From Mastacembelus armatus (taxonomy: Eukaryota; Chordata; Actinopteri; Synbranchiformes; Mastacembelidae): a DNA stretch of 64,000 nt. This document shows, piece after piece, positions 1-11,564 of this stretch. The position numbers were made by a program, and so were the translations under genes. The stretch is from contig NC_046650.1 in assembly GCF_900324485.2 (NCBI RefSeq), positions 16,448,193 through 16,512,192 on the forward strand, written 5' to 3'. How positions within the stretch are numbered: the first letter of the stretch is position 1; the number at the start of each line of letters is the position of its first letter. The notes beneath the pieces were generated by a model. The model was not told the DNA's origin. It saw nothing but the letters and a program-made list of their open reading frames with translations, and did not search any database.

Positions 1-239
1 TGAGCACAGGGCGATAAGGATGAAGCTCTGCTGACTTTAGTTTCCACTTCTTTAACATTTGTATATTTATTGTGCTACTTAAACATTTTCTGTGAAATAT
101 CATTTCACTTTCCAGCTGCTCCTGTTTCACTCAGTCCCATCTGTCCTTATGTTCTCAAACAAATGCTGTGACTCTGAATTGAGGTTTTACAAAAGCAAAA
201 CAGATAAAACTTATTTCTGGAAACAGAGAAGTTACTTAC

Positions 240-2962
240 TGGATTCTGTCACGTTGGTCGTGTTATTAACTGTAGTCGGACTGGATGTGGGGTCAGTCCC
301 TGTCTGGTCTGTTAAATGTGCAACAACACAAAGCAGCATTAAGTTACTGTGAATGTACTGACAGACAGCAAAGTGTATGTGCAGTGTATCATCCCACTGA
401 AGCTGCACTCTGACACAGCTCAGTCCACCTGAGATGTTAATGAAACATATCAATGAAACGTTATGAAGCAGCTGCTTGGCTCCGCATGAATTTCAGGGAG
501 TCTGGTTCATCTCTAATGTTTAGGACTGATCAGTTCTGTCGTCACCTGAAGGTCAGTCACTGCCCACAATAGAGACAGTGTCAAACATCCTGCTAGAGTT
601 GAATGTCTTAGCTCAGAAATGAGACCAAAGTGTGTATGTCAGAGCACTTTGTAAACTTCTGTTTCTAAAGGTGATTTACAGATAAAGTTCTTTATTCTCA
701 TCATCATCATTACAGTTATAAAAAGTTGGACAGCTGAAGAGACTTTTCTTCTTCAAATAAGTGAATAATCAAAGTAGAGAGAAAGTTTCTAGTGTATTTC
801 TGAAAGAACAGCTCTCAAACACTGTTGAATTAAACTACAGTACATCAGCTTCAGATATTTATAATCACATGTGTGTTGACTTCTAGTTGTGCAACTATAA
901 AACACTGTTATTATTCCAACAGATGAAATTATATTTACCTCGACAACTTTGCTCATCTGGTTTCACCTCTGGAAAAAAAGAGAGAAAGGGTTAAAATAAT
1001 CCAGAGACAGATGATTAAATCCACGTTGTCGACGTCTCTGGCTGTGTCTAAATGTACAAATACAATCAAAGTGTGTCCAGTCCTGATCAACATGGCTAAA
1101 ATGTTTGCACAATAATGGGATTATTTCAGTGTATTTCTGTGAATGAGGCCCAGTAAAACAAAAGACTGAAGAATGAAAGAACACCTCTCTACAGATTTAT
1201 AGGCTCATCCATGTCCAGGACGAGGAAATCAGCCAATGAAATTAAGGCAGTGTGTAAAATATAAAAATATAAAAGTGGACTCTCACTAATGAAAGTCTTT
1301 TCTTACAGCTGTTTTTAATGATACTGACCAGGGCCACACTCACTTTTTATACTGAAGCTACAGACACACTGCATTTATTTTATTATACAGTGTTTTACTG
1401 TATTTACTGAGGGTCAAACCACTGGGATTTACACGATCATGGACAAAGTATTAAAGTAGGGGTGATGGGCAAGAACAATTTGGTTCTTTATGACATTGCT
1501 GAGGTATATAACAAATGTCCAAGAAAATAATAAATGCACAGATTAAAAGTTTTAAAGGTCATTGAGGCTTTAGCTGTGTCACTAATTTCTGCAAAGTTAA
1601 TTGTCATTACAAAAGCAGAGTGAACAGTCATGTTATTTCTGGAGAAATCATCTGAATCAAACTGGGTTTACGGTTCTTACCAAGATCCAGGAGATCAGTG
1701 CAAAAGCCAGTGTGATTACATGAGGCGTAGGATCCTTCATCCACCTGGTGCACAGCAGGAATCACAGCAGTGTTGTTGTGACAGAAGACTTTTATTCTTT
1801 CCTCTGCTGACTGAAGGCCAAAGACTGGTCGTCCGTAGCGACAGGAAAAAACATCAGTCTTATTTATTGTCAATGAGCAATCGGAGTCACTGAAATCCTC
1901 AGGCAAGGTGATAGTCAGGGGGGTGCCAACTGCTTTACATATTTTCTTAGGTGGACGATGACCCTGATCTTCATTCTTGGCATCTGGAACAAAGTACACA
2001 AAAAAGAAAAAAAATAGAAATAATTTAATAAGACTGTGAAAATGATTTGACATTATAATTTGAGAACAAAGGGTCATGGGTAAATATTGGTTTTGCTTGA
2101 ATTTTCAGTGACACATTTACTCAAAATGTAACAGAAAATGAGATGAAATGAGTGTTTTAAAACCAACTGTTTTATCTGTCGTCTGCACAAGAACCGTAGT
2201 GATCAGCTGATCAACATAATATTACTCAGCACCTGAGATTGATCACTGACTAATCATTTCTGTAGTTTTACACAAACCACTGTTTTGGTTTCAGGGCTCT
2301 GAAAGGTGAGAAGTGGTTGTTTCCATTTGTTGTTTATAAATCCAAAGTTTTTATGATGAAATCTGTAGATTAGTGAGAAAAACAAACTTTATTTGCTGCT
2401 CTACACAGCACATGGCGTTTCTTCAGGGACTCAGGAGTAAAAGGTTTTTAAAGATTTTATTCACATGTCCACAGATCACAGATCTAAGTGTCCACATTGT
2501 AAATAACACAGGAGGTTTAAAATCTCGCCCTATGATATAGATCAGGGGTTTACTGACCACGGCTTTGCGTCCCATTGAGAAAACCGATGACACAGAAGTT
2601 GAGAAAAGCGAAATTTTAAGTCTATTAAAAATAAAGAAAAATCGATAATCGATATGCTGGGGAGGAACGACTTTGTTGTTCATTTATCACGGAATAATAA
2701 AACTAGCTAGTGCTAACACTATTATCTAGCTAGCTTAGGTGCCATTGTCGTTAGCTTAGCAGTTAGCTGCCATTACTAACCAAAGTGTCGCACAGCAAAA
2801 CAAACTTTTCTTAGATTAAAAACGACCCGAGTCAAGTTCTTTAAAGAAACAAGTAACTTTTGTCAAACATGCAAAGGTTCAGTTCATTTGAGAGCCCGAC
2901 TCACCATGTACCGCCAGTGTTGCAGTTAGTGTTAGTGCTCCGAGAGCTATTAAGAAAATCAT
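240..2962 (-). CDS. Ig-domain membrane receptor A (3' end off the left edge)
   Basis: I do not recognise the family by name. Exons on the minus strand: signal peptide 2905-2962 (MIFLIALGALTLTATLAVH, donor GTGAGT), Ig domain 1681-1983 (101 codons, acceptor CAG, donor GTAAGA), a 10-codon exon 939-968 (EVKPDEQSCR) and a 23-codon Thr/Ser/Asn-rich stalk exon 240-308. All junctions are phase 1, as is usual for Ig-superfamily exons. The Ig exon has a B-strand-like Cys (KICKAVG), an F-strand motif DEGSYASC (D-x-G-x-Y-x-C) and additional cysteines. The transmembrane exon is expected just beyond position 1: bases 1-40 match the intron flanking the transmembrane exon of copy B (7362 on). It is probably a type I surface receptor of immune cells. 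Function and ligand are unknown. Confidence 0.72.
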
Positions 2963-3142
2963 TGAAATAGCTGTTTCTGAGCTCGGTCGTCGATCCCGTT
3001 AGTCTCACTAAGCTGTTTTTGAAAACTTTGGTTCCGAACGGAGCGACTTCTGTCGTAGGCTTTAACAGGCCACGGGGTGTAGCAGACCAAATCAAAATGT
3101 CCCGCAAAACGACGCGGATCATGAAACGTCACGACGCTCCAC

Positions 3143-3154
3143 CACGTGACGTGA
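3143..3154. promoter_or_regulatory. E-box/CRE-like motif upstream of receptor A
   Basis: The sequence CACGTGACGTGA, about 180 bp upstream of the receptor A start codon, combines an E-box (CACGTG) with a CRE-like TGACGTGA. It sits in a GC-rich stretch before exon 1. I did not see it at the matching place in copy B. The role is inferred from motif and position only. Confidence 0.3.
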
Positions 3155-4351
3155 AGGAGGCGGGGCCATAATTGGGTCGTACCATTGTAACGGTCTTAGT
3201 GTGAGAACCAGAGGACGGTGATCGTTATTGTATGAGAACCAGAGCAGAGAGCAGCTTTCTGCCACACAGGACCGTGTGAAATGCGCTTAAAAGTTCTGTT
3301 CTCGTTGCTCACATTTAATAAACATTTAGAAATAATAATAATAATATAATTCCGTTACTGACTGTTTCTAGGCACCCCTCATTGTGCAGTTGTTTAACCA
3401 GCTGTTTACCAGGGCAACGGTTTCTGGGGGGTCACTTCTACGACTCTATCACAGTTACTATACCAGTCTCAAAGCTGCATTCTCTTACAAGCAGTTAATA
3501 GAAAGCATAGAATAGCTTTTAATCCTCACACACGCACGTTACAATATTTATTTTAGCTTCAGTCAAAATGTAATTTTATACAGCTGAAATGTAATTACGG
3601 ACATTGAAGTGAAATTTAACGTAAAACGACTCCACAGTTTCCTCGACGAGGGCTTGAGTCCGAACAAATGTCCACACACACACTCAGGAGACACGTAATG
3701 TCACCAGACTTCATACTCAGCACAATATATATAAATATAACGTATATATCTCAGCTCAAAGTATCGTAAACTCCATGAGAAGGTAAAATATACGCTGAAA
3801 CCACCCAGACAAACATGGCGAACAGCAGCATAAAGAAGCGGCAACCACGTTTGCCGCACTCGACTAAACTGATCTCTGGCTTATATTAAACACAACGACA
3901 CGGTTCTCTTTACATTTTAAACACATTAGTAAACTATTGAGAACAGTGTAATACAGATAAACACCATTACCTTTAAAAGAGAACAAATCCGACCGCTGGA
4001 GGAGATCGTGGAAATACACACAAGAACGTTGGGCAGCGTCATTACGTTATGAAAAGACGTAGACGCTCCGACGGCACTAAACTGTATTTAAAAACGTGTT
4101 TGTACGCAGGCGTAGCCGCTCGCTCTCTCTCTCTGTCACACAATCGCACAAATACCAGAAGGAATAGCATCAAAAACTGCAAATTCCTTTCCATTCCAAG
4201 TCTTTACAGCTAAAGAACAGTGAGAACACATGGTGGAGAACAGTGAGTCAAAGAAAAACAGCAGGTTTTCTGTGAAATATGAAGAAGTTTCCTGTCAAAC
4301 CAGAAAATAAGCAGTGAAGCTTCAGACGTTGCTTTGTTCCTGCACTGATCA

Positions 4352-5002
4352 TATACTGGGACACACGCCTGTATAGATCTGTCATATACCTGTATAGATC
4401 TGTCATATACCGGGACGCACACCTGTATAGATCTGTCATATACCGGGACACACACCTGTATAGATCTGTCATATACCTGTATAGATCTGTCATATACCGG
4501 GACGCACGCCTGTATAGATCTGTCATATACCGGGACACACACCTGTATAGATCTGTCATATACCTGTATAGATCTGTCATATACCGGGACGCACGCCTGT
4601 ATAGATCTGTCATATACCGGGACACACACCTGTATAGATCTGTCATATACCTGTATAGATCTGTCATATACCGGGACGCACGCCTGTATAGATCTGTCAT
4701 ATACCTGTATAGATCTGTCATATACCGGGACGCACGCCTGTATAGATCTGTCATATACCGGGACACACACCTGTATAGATCTGTCATATACCTGTATAGA
4801 TCTGTCATATACCGGGACGCACGCCTGTATAGATCTGTCATATACCGGGACGCACGCCTGTATAGATCTGTCATATACCGGGACGCACGCCTGTATAGAT
4901 CTGTCATATACCGGGACGCACGCCTGTATAGATCTGTCATATACCGGGACACACGCCTGTATAGATCTGTCATATACCGGGACACACGCCTGTATAGATC
5001 TA
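4352..5002. repeat. Minisatellite with higher-order structure, 22 copies
   Basis: There are 22 copies of a 21-bp core (cctgtatagatctgtcatata, each with a BglII-type agatct), about half followed by a 12-bp spacer ccgggacRcacR. Core alone (21 bp) and core plus spacer (33 bp) alternate, often as an 87-bp super-unit of 33+33+21. All unit lengths are multiples of three, so reading frames stay open across the array on the minus strand. That is a by-product of the repeat and not evidence for a gene. The array is absent at the matching site of copy B (about 12415). Confidence 0.95.
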
Positions 5003-5135
5003 CACTACCTCTACTGACCAAGTCACAACTACAATACTGCATTTAAATGCTCAGAAAAATAAAACAGTAAACACATGCTGTGTCTCATTTCCATGCTACA
5101 TCCTATTTCTATCAAAGCTTTGGAGCTGTTTCTGC

Positions 5136-6099
5136 TTACAGACCTCACTGTCCAAATAAACAAAGGGCTGATAGACAATCGACATAATTTCTTTATTAAA
5201 ATATAAAAATACAAAAATACATCTCTGTTATGTTAATACAAGTTTCTACATCAATGGTGAAAACATTGTGTGATGCATCGTTGTGTTAAATAGTGAGGAC
5301 AGACACTCTGCTCTCATGTGCAGCACAGAAGATCTTTGGTTGACAATCACTGTAAAACTGGCCAACAAAACAGAGATGCTGAACATCAGAGTAAACAGGT
5401 CCTGCAGTAAAAGTCAGAAAAGGGAAGTTGGAGCTGTGCTTCTAAAATTTAGAATAAAAACTAACAAACCACTGAAGTTAAGGAACATTTTGGCTAATTG
5501 GGCCACATCTGGATTCTCTGCTTTCACAGTCTTCATTCAAAAACATGAAACCCCTTGTTTGTTAAAGTAAATGTTCTAAATTTACCTTAGAGGGAACTTT
5601 TCAAGTGTTTATAGTCTCAACAAGGGGAGGACAAATACTTCTCTAAGCAAATGTCTGTCCATTATTACTGTTTAATATACTAACTAATACCCAACTCAAG
5701 CTGGACATATTGACCTTAATAACGTCACTTGGTGACAGTAACCTAATGTAGTGCCTGATGTAGGTCCAATAGGACCTGAACCTCCAGCTGCTTCAGACCT
5801 GGACCAACTGGCCGAGCCTCGTTCTCCAGGGTGGAGCAGAAGTTCAACACTTAAAGCTTTTCTTTTAGATTCTTTACAGTTTGTGTGAACAGAAAGTGCA
5901 ATATAATTAATGCTGTTACTGCAGTATGTGCACAATTAGAGTGACACTACATTAGGACTCAAAGTGCAATGCACAGACTGGGTCTTGGGTTTTAATAGTA
6001 AAAACCCAAAGGCAGAAAAAGTGTTTAGGCCTGAAACTTCAGCCTGGGTGCAAGACCTGTTTCAAACTGCACATTTCAGTTCTTCATTCCATTCCTCAT
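5136..6099. other. Intergenic DNA between the duplicated receptor units
   Basis: This is single-copy AT-rich sequence beyond the breakpoint of duplication copy A. The open frames (for example about 5283-5570) have no start context, splice structure or recognisable domain. I see no gene here. Confidence 0.5.
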
Positions 6100-6753
6100 C
6101 ACTAGAGGTCGACTGATATGGGTTTTCTATGGGGTAATGATTTTTTTTGGACTGTATGTTGGGATGATTTTCTCTCACTGGGTTTTTGTATTTTCTGTCT
6201 AAAAGGATCAGGATCAGATTACAACACTGGGATGCTTGTTCATCACCTTACAGGCTCAGTCATCAGCCAATGCCTGTTATATTAAAAACTAGGGATGGGA
6301 ATCGAGAACCAGTTTTTGTTGAGAACTGGTTCCCAGTAGTTCGATTCCTAGGAATCGTTATTCTGCTTGCTTAACAATCCCACTTATCGGTTCCGCTGAC
6401 ATCAACACATTTGCGAGATGCCGTCAAACACACGCTCCATACTTTGTCCAATATGGCGTTAAGGCTCCACAGGTTGGTTGTATTTTACTATAAAAGAGGA
6501 AATATTTGGTGAATGCTTGGTGAAGGTGGTGATGACACTTGAGGTGGAGCTCACAGGTTTTGCGCGAATCATTAAAGAATTAGTTTATTGTCCCCAGAGG
6601 GAACAGTCGCTTTCGCAGTTACTGCAAAAAACCACATTTGTACTATAATTTATTCCTGAACCCAATGAGAATCGATAAGGAAGCTAATCGTTAAATTCCC
6701 ATCCCTATTTAAAAAGGTCAAAAATTGTCCAATTGATCAGTCGACCTCTACTG
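6100..6753. mobile_element. Decayed hAT-like DNA transposon remnant (outer element)
   Basis: The ends are inverted repeats: cactagaggtcgactgat at 6100 and atcagtcgacctctactg ending at 6753, matching at 17 of 18 positions. The tagaggtcgac terminus recalls abundant non-autonomous hAT-like elements of fish genomes. No transposase frame remains. Clear target-site duplications were not found. Its middle is occupied by a second element (6290-6707). Confidence 0.6.
6290..6707. mobile_element. Non-autonomous hAT-type MITE nested in the outer element
   Basis: Perfect 13-bp terminal inverted repeats are present (tagggatgggaat at 6290-6302 and its reverse complement at 6695-6707). The flanks attaaaaa (6281-6288) and tttaaaaa (6708-6715) match at 7 of 8 bases, as expected for the 8-bp target duplication of hAT elements. 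There is no coding capacity over about 418 bp. Confidence 0.7.
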
Positions 6754-7118
6754 ATGAATATCACTGAATGTAATGGAACCATTTCCCACTACAACATCCA
6801 GCCCTGGCTGAAGGCCTGGATCCCCAGTCGTGGTTTACTCGGGGTCCTTCTACTGAGACTCCATCACAGTCTTTGGTTAGTTTTCTGTGGAGAGACCACA
6901 AACAATTAACACAATGTCACTTCAACAGATAATCAGCAGGAAGTTTGAGTCAGTGTTTTAACTTCAGTTCCAATAAAAATGTTAGGAGACTAAACACACA
7001 GTTCAGGTACAGATCAGCCTGAGTGTTAAATAAAAAGTTAACATTACTTGTTGATGTGTGACAGGACACAGACTCTTCTCTCCACCTCAACACAACAATA
7101 ACAAACTACCTCCTGCCT
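6754..7118. other. Non-coding flank 3' of receptor B
   Basis: This lies downstream of the receptor B stop codon on the minus strand and may include its 3' UTR. I see no exon or repeat. Confidence 0.4.
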
Positions 7119-10099
7119 TCAAACAGCACGTTGGCATGAATCACTAAATATCACACTCATGTTTACATATTCAAGAAACACCCCTGGAACAAGGTTAATG
7201 TCGAGACATTTGGGAGAAGAAATAACCGACTCACGTTTTGCACAATTCTTTCTGTAGTAGATGACGAGGAGGATGAGGGTGAGGGTGACGAGGGCAATGC
7301 CAGCAACGATGCCGCCAATAATTATCTTTGTTTTCCAGCCTGGAAGAATAAGAGAGACTGAGATGAGCACAGGGCGATAAAGATGATGCTCTGCTGACTT
7401 TAGTTTCCACTTCTTTAACATTTGTATATTTATTGTGCTACTTAAACATTTTCTGTGAAATATTATTTCACTTTCCAGCTGCTCCTGTTTCACTCAGTCC
7501 CATCTGTCCTTATGTTCTCAAACAAATGCTGTGACTCTGAATTGAGGTTTTACAAAAGCAAAACAGATAAAACTTATTTCTGGAAACACAAAAGTTACTT
7601 ACTGGGTTCTGTCACGTTGGTCGTGTTATTAACTGTAGTCGGACTGGATGTGGGGTCAGTCCCTGTCTGGTCTGTTAAATGTGCAACAACACAAAGCAGC
7701 ATTAAGTTACTGTGAATGTACTGACAGACAGCAAAGTGTATGTGCAGTGTATCATCCCACTGAAGCTGCACTCTGACACAGCTCAGTCCACCTGAGATGT
7801 TAATGAAACATATCAATGAAACGTTATGAAACAGCTGCTTGGCTCCGTATGAATTTCAGGGAGTCTGGTTCATCTCTAATGTTTAGGACTGATCAGTTCT
7901 GTCGTCACCTGAAGGTCAGTCCCTGCCCACAATAGAGACAGTGTCAAACATCCTGCTAGAGTTGAATGTCTTAGCTCAGAAATGAGACCAAAGTGTGTAT
8001 GTCAGAGCACTTTGTAAACTTCTGTTTCTAAAGGTGATTTACAGATAAAGTTCTTTATTCTCATCATCATCATTACAGTTATAAAAAATTGTACAGCTGA
8101 AGAGACTTTTCTTCTTCAAATAAGTGAATAATCAAAGTAGAGAGAAAGTTTCTAGTGTATTTCTGAAAGACAAAATAGTAAAGTATGACAGAAAACCAAT
8201 AGGGGTTTACAGTGCTTACCAAGAAGTCCAAGGCAAACGCAATTACCAGCGTTAGTACAAAAAGTGTAGCATCCTCCATCTCCTTCATTTAGTCCTTTGA
8301 TTGTGACTGTTTTGTTGTCACAGGAGATATTTACTCTTGGTTTGTTTTTCTTATATTCAGGAGTAAAGTCTGCTTGTTCACCATACCAGATTAAAGCCTC
8401 TGTATCATTTATTTTTAGTGTAGAGCGGTTCCCACTACAAAACTCAAGGTGATGAAAGGTTACGTCGGTGCCAGCTGCTTTACATATTTTCTGAAGTGGG
8501 TCACGACATGGACATTGATTCTTGGCATCTGTAACAAAATACACAAAAGAAAAGGCAGAAAAACATAAATAATTTAGAAATACTGTGAAAATGAATTGAT
8601 GTAGTTTAAGAAAACAGTGCAATGACACATGTAACAGAAAATGAGATGAAATGAGTGTTTGTATGTTCCTGTGAGCCACTTCTGGCTGAATAACCAACTG
8701 ATTTATCTGTCGTCTGCACAAGAACCGTAGTGATCAGCTGATCAACATATTACTCAGCACCAGAGATTGATCACCTACTAATCATTTCTGTAGTTTTACA
8801 CAAACCACTGTTTTGGTTTCAGGGCTCTGAAATGTGAGAAGTGGTTGTTTCCATTTGTTGTTTATAAATCCAAAGTTTTTATGATTAAATCTGTAGATTA
8901 GTGAGAAAAACAAACTATTTGCTGCTCTACACAGCACATGGCGTTTCTTCAGGGACTCAGGAGTAAAGGTTTTTAAAGATTTTATTCACATGTCCACAGA
9001 TCACAGATCTAAGTGTCCACATTGCAAATAACACAGGAGCTTTAAAATCTCGCCCTATGATATAGATCAGGGGTTTACTGACCACGGCTTTGCTTCCCAT
9101 TGAGAAAACCGATGACACAGAAGTTGAGAAAAGCGGGGGAAAAAAAATAATCGAAAATCGATATGCTGGGGAGGAACGACCATGGTGGATGAGTGGTTAG
9201 CACTGTTGCCTCACAGCAAGAAGGTCGTGGGTTCGCAAGCTGGCCTTTCTGTGTGGAGTTTGCATGTTCTCCCTGTGCTTGTGTGGGTTTTCTCCAGGTA
9301 CTCTGGTTTCCTCCCACAGTCCAAAAACATGTATGTCAGGTTGATTGGTGACTCTAAATTGCCCATAGGAGTGAGTGTGAGTGTGTGAGGTTGTTTGTCT
9401 CTATGTGGCCCTGTGATGGACTGGTGACCTGTCCAGGGTGGACCCCTGCCTTTCACCCAGAGAGAGAGCTGGGATAGGCTCCAGCAGATCCCCGTGACCC
9501 TGGCTTTCAGGAAAAAGCGGGTATAGAAAATGGATGGATGGATGGGGAGGAACGACTTTGTTGTTCATTTATCACGGAATAATAAAACTAAACTAGTGCT
9601 AACACTATTATCTAGCTAGCTGCTAATGTCGCTAGCTTAGCAATTAGCTGTCATTACCAATCAAACCGTCTCACAGCAAAACAAACTTTTCTTAGATTAA
9701 AAACGACCCGAGTCAAGTTCGGTAAAGAAACAAGTAACTGATGATATTCAGAAAACCGATCACACAGACGTCGAGAAGACCAAAACTTTAAATCTATAAA
9801 GGACTTTGTTGTTCATTTATCACGGAATAACACACGTTATAAAGGTAAACTAACTTATGCTAACGCTATTAGCTCACCAGAAGCTAGCTGCTAGCTTGGC
9901 AGGTAGTTTTTTTTCCTTAGTAATCAAAGTGTCTCACATCAAAACAAAGTTTTCTTGGATTAAAAACCACCCGAGTCAAGTTCGTTAAAGAAACTGATGT
10001 AAAGGTTCAGTTCATTTGACAGATCGACTCACCATCGACGCCTCCTGCTGCAGGTAACATTATGAGTCCGACAGCTAAGAGGATGAAATCCTTCATCAT
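7119..10099 (-). CDS. Ig-domain membrane receptor B (complete)
   Basis: Tandem paralogue of receptor A; family not recognised. Exons: signal peptide 10033-10099 (MMKDFILLAVGLIMLPAAGG, then VD), Ig domain 8220-8528 (103 codons), stalk 7603-7671 (23 codons, differing from A by one residue) and transmembrane plus tail 7119-7339. All junctions are phase 1, giving about 221 residues. The Ig exon shows KICKAAG, six further cysteines and GDGGCYTFC in place of the usual D-x-G-x-Y-x-C. The membrane span is about IIIGGIVAGIALVTLTLILL, followed by YYRKN. The cytoplasmic tail ends with a YVNM motif. Within the last exon, a donor-like GTGAGT and an acceptor-like CAG bound a 51-bp, in-frame segment (7184-7234) that could be skipped but is short for an intron. 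The 10-codon exon found in A is missing here. Confidence 0.75.
9181..9542 (+). mobile_element. tRNA-headed SINE, full length, with 14-bp target duplication
   Basis: The head resembles a tRNA promoter (tgagtggttagcact as A box, gggttcgc as B box). It is followed by the body common in fish SINEs (ttctgtgtggagtttgcatg, cctcccacagtccaaa) and a ggatggatgg tail. The 14-bp duplication tggggaggaacgac flanks it at 9167-9180 and 9543-9556. Copy A holds the uninterrupted site at about 2657-2670, so this insertion happened after the receptor duplication. Confidence 0.85.
9748..10000. repeat. Local tandem duplication upstream of receptor B
   Basis: This segment repeats the sequence that begins near 9100 and, interrupted by the SINE, runs to 9747. 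Shared landmarks are gaaaaccgatNacacagaNgtNgagaa, ctttgttgttcatttatcac and acccgagtcaagttcgNtaa. Copy A has one version only (about 2575-2850). It ends just before the signal-peptide exon of receptor B, so it probably altered the 5' flank or 5' UTR. Confidence 0.7.
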
Positions 10100-11564
10100 G
10101 ACTCTTAACGAGTCTGGGCTTTCCTGATCTTGGTGGGTCATCCCGTTAGTTTCACTAAGTTGTTTTTACAAACTTTGTTATCCGATCGGAGCTGGTGCTT
10201 TCGTAGGTTTGAAGGACCCGATGGATACTAAAATGGCTGACTTTGCGGCAGGTTTCAAGGTAGTAGTTGCGTACCCACCGGGTGTTCATGGGAGATTGAG
10301 TTTAATGTGGACTTGACACATTTAAGAGATTTCTTTCTTTCTCTCTCTCTCTCTCCTTTCTGTTCGTGTGCTGTGTGTAACTCCGCCCCTCCCTCCGAGA
10401 CACCACACATATTGACCAATCAAATGCGGCTCAGAGAGAGAGAGAGAGACAGAGAGAGAGGCTCCCATTTCACTGCCGACACATCACTAACTAGTAGGTT
10501 TAGGAAGCGAAACAGTAACCTGGATTAAAATTGTTCTCGTTGCTTAACGTAACATTTCATAAACATTTCTAGGAGACTGGTGCTGAGTAATTGACACGCA
10601 CCTTACAATAGTTAAATTAGAACTGAGACTAGCTTCAGTCAAAATGTAATTTTATACAGTTGAAATGTTATTACGGGCATTGAAGTGAAATTTATTCAAC
10701 GTTCAAACGGCTCGATATATTTTCCTCAACGAGCGTTTCAGTCAAGTAACATCAGCTAAAATGTCCACAGAAACTTCATAAAGTAAAATACAGGCCGAAA
10801 CCACATAGGGAAACATGGCGAACAGCAGCTAAACGAGTCTGACTGCTCTCACGGACATTTGCTCGACTAAACTGATCTCTGGCTTATATTAAACACAACG
10901 ACAAGATTCTCTCGACAGTTTAAACAGATTGGTAAACTATTGTGAACAGTGTAATACAGATAAACACCATTACCTTTAAAAGAGAACAAATCCGACCGTT
11001 GACGAGAGAAAATGCAGCCACGAGAGGGTGGTACAACCCATTATCTTCTCGTAACACCAGACCTACATCTGGTCTCTAATGGTTGAGGACAGGAAAGAAA
11101 AGACTGTTTACTGGTCCCACCCAGGGCGGTAAAAACAGGAAAAGGCGTGGCTACATATGGTTTGTTCTGCGCATGTGCGTTTGAAACGGTGCAAATAAAA
11201 TCATAAGGGTGTGGATTTATTTGCATTTCATGTACATTTGAAAAATGTCTCTTAAAAGGAGAAATTCCTGACAGACTGTAAAAACCTGAGTGAGCGAGCG
11301 AAGAGGAACAAATGTATAAATAAATACATTGAATGGATAGATGAGTAACTTCCTTCTGTGTTTCTTAAATTCAGACATTAATTCAAATCTTTAGACAATG
11401 AAATGAAATAAACATATTTATATATACACATCTGTATTTCCTAAATTCAGTTTCATTTTAATTCCCCCATTTATTTATTTTAATGAAGTCAATTTGTGCC
11501 ACATATTAACCTTCACATGTTACCAAAAATGGACTGGGTAGTGGTTTGAAACCCATCAGGGGCC

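Larger units (their letters stand above)
1..5135. repeat. Segmental tandem duplication, copy A
   Basis: This block matches 7362-12535 in the same orientation, at an offset of about 7.36 kb on the left and 7.4 kb on the right. Long intronic stretches (for example 100-800 against 7460-8160, and 2180-2500 against 8705-9030) look about 97-98% identical by eye. Homology ends sharply after the shared text gagctgtttctgct, at about 5135 and 12535. The left breakpoint lies outside the window. The block contains receptor gene A and its 5' flank. Confidence 0.85.

Noticed and set aside
4352-5002. CRISPR-like array
   Set aside because: The repeats are directly joined or separated by one fixed 12-bp spacer type, not unique spacers, and the DNA is vertebrate.
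4210-5042. Long minus-strand reading frames (up to 264 codons) with repeated RYMTDLYRR text
   Set aside because: They are the minisatellite read through. Unit lengths of 21 and 33 bp keep all frames open, and no coding signal exists outside the array.
5283-5570. Plus-strand frame of 95 codons
   Set aside because: No domain, splice context or conservation that I can recognise; likely chance.
9182-9260. tRNA gene at the head of the SINE
   Set aside because: A and B box-like motifs are present, but the sequence does not fold as a full tRNA and is joined to a SINE body and tail.
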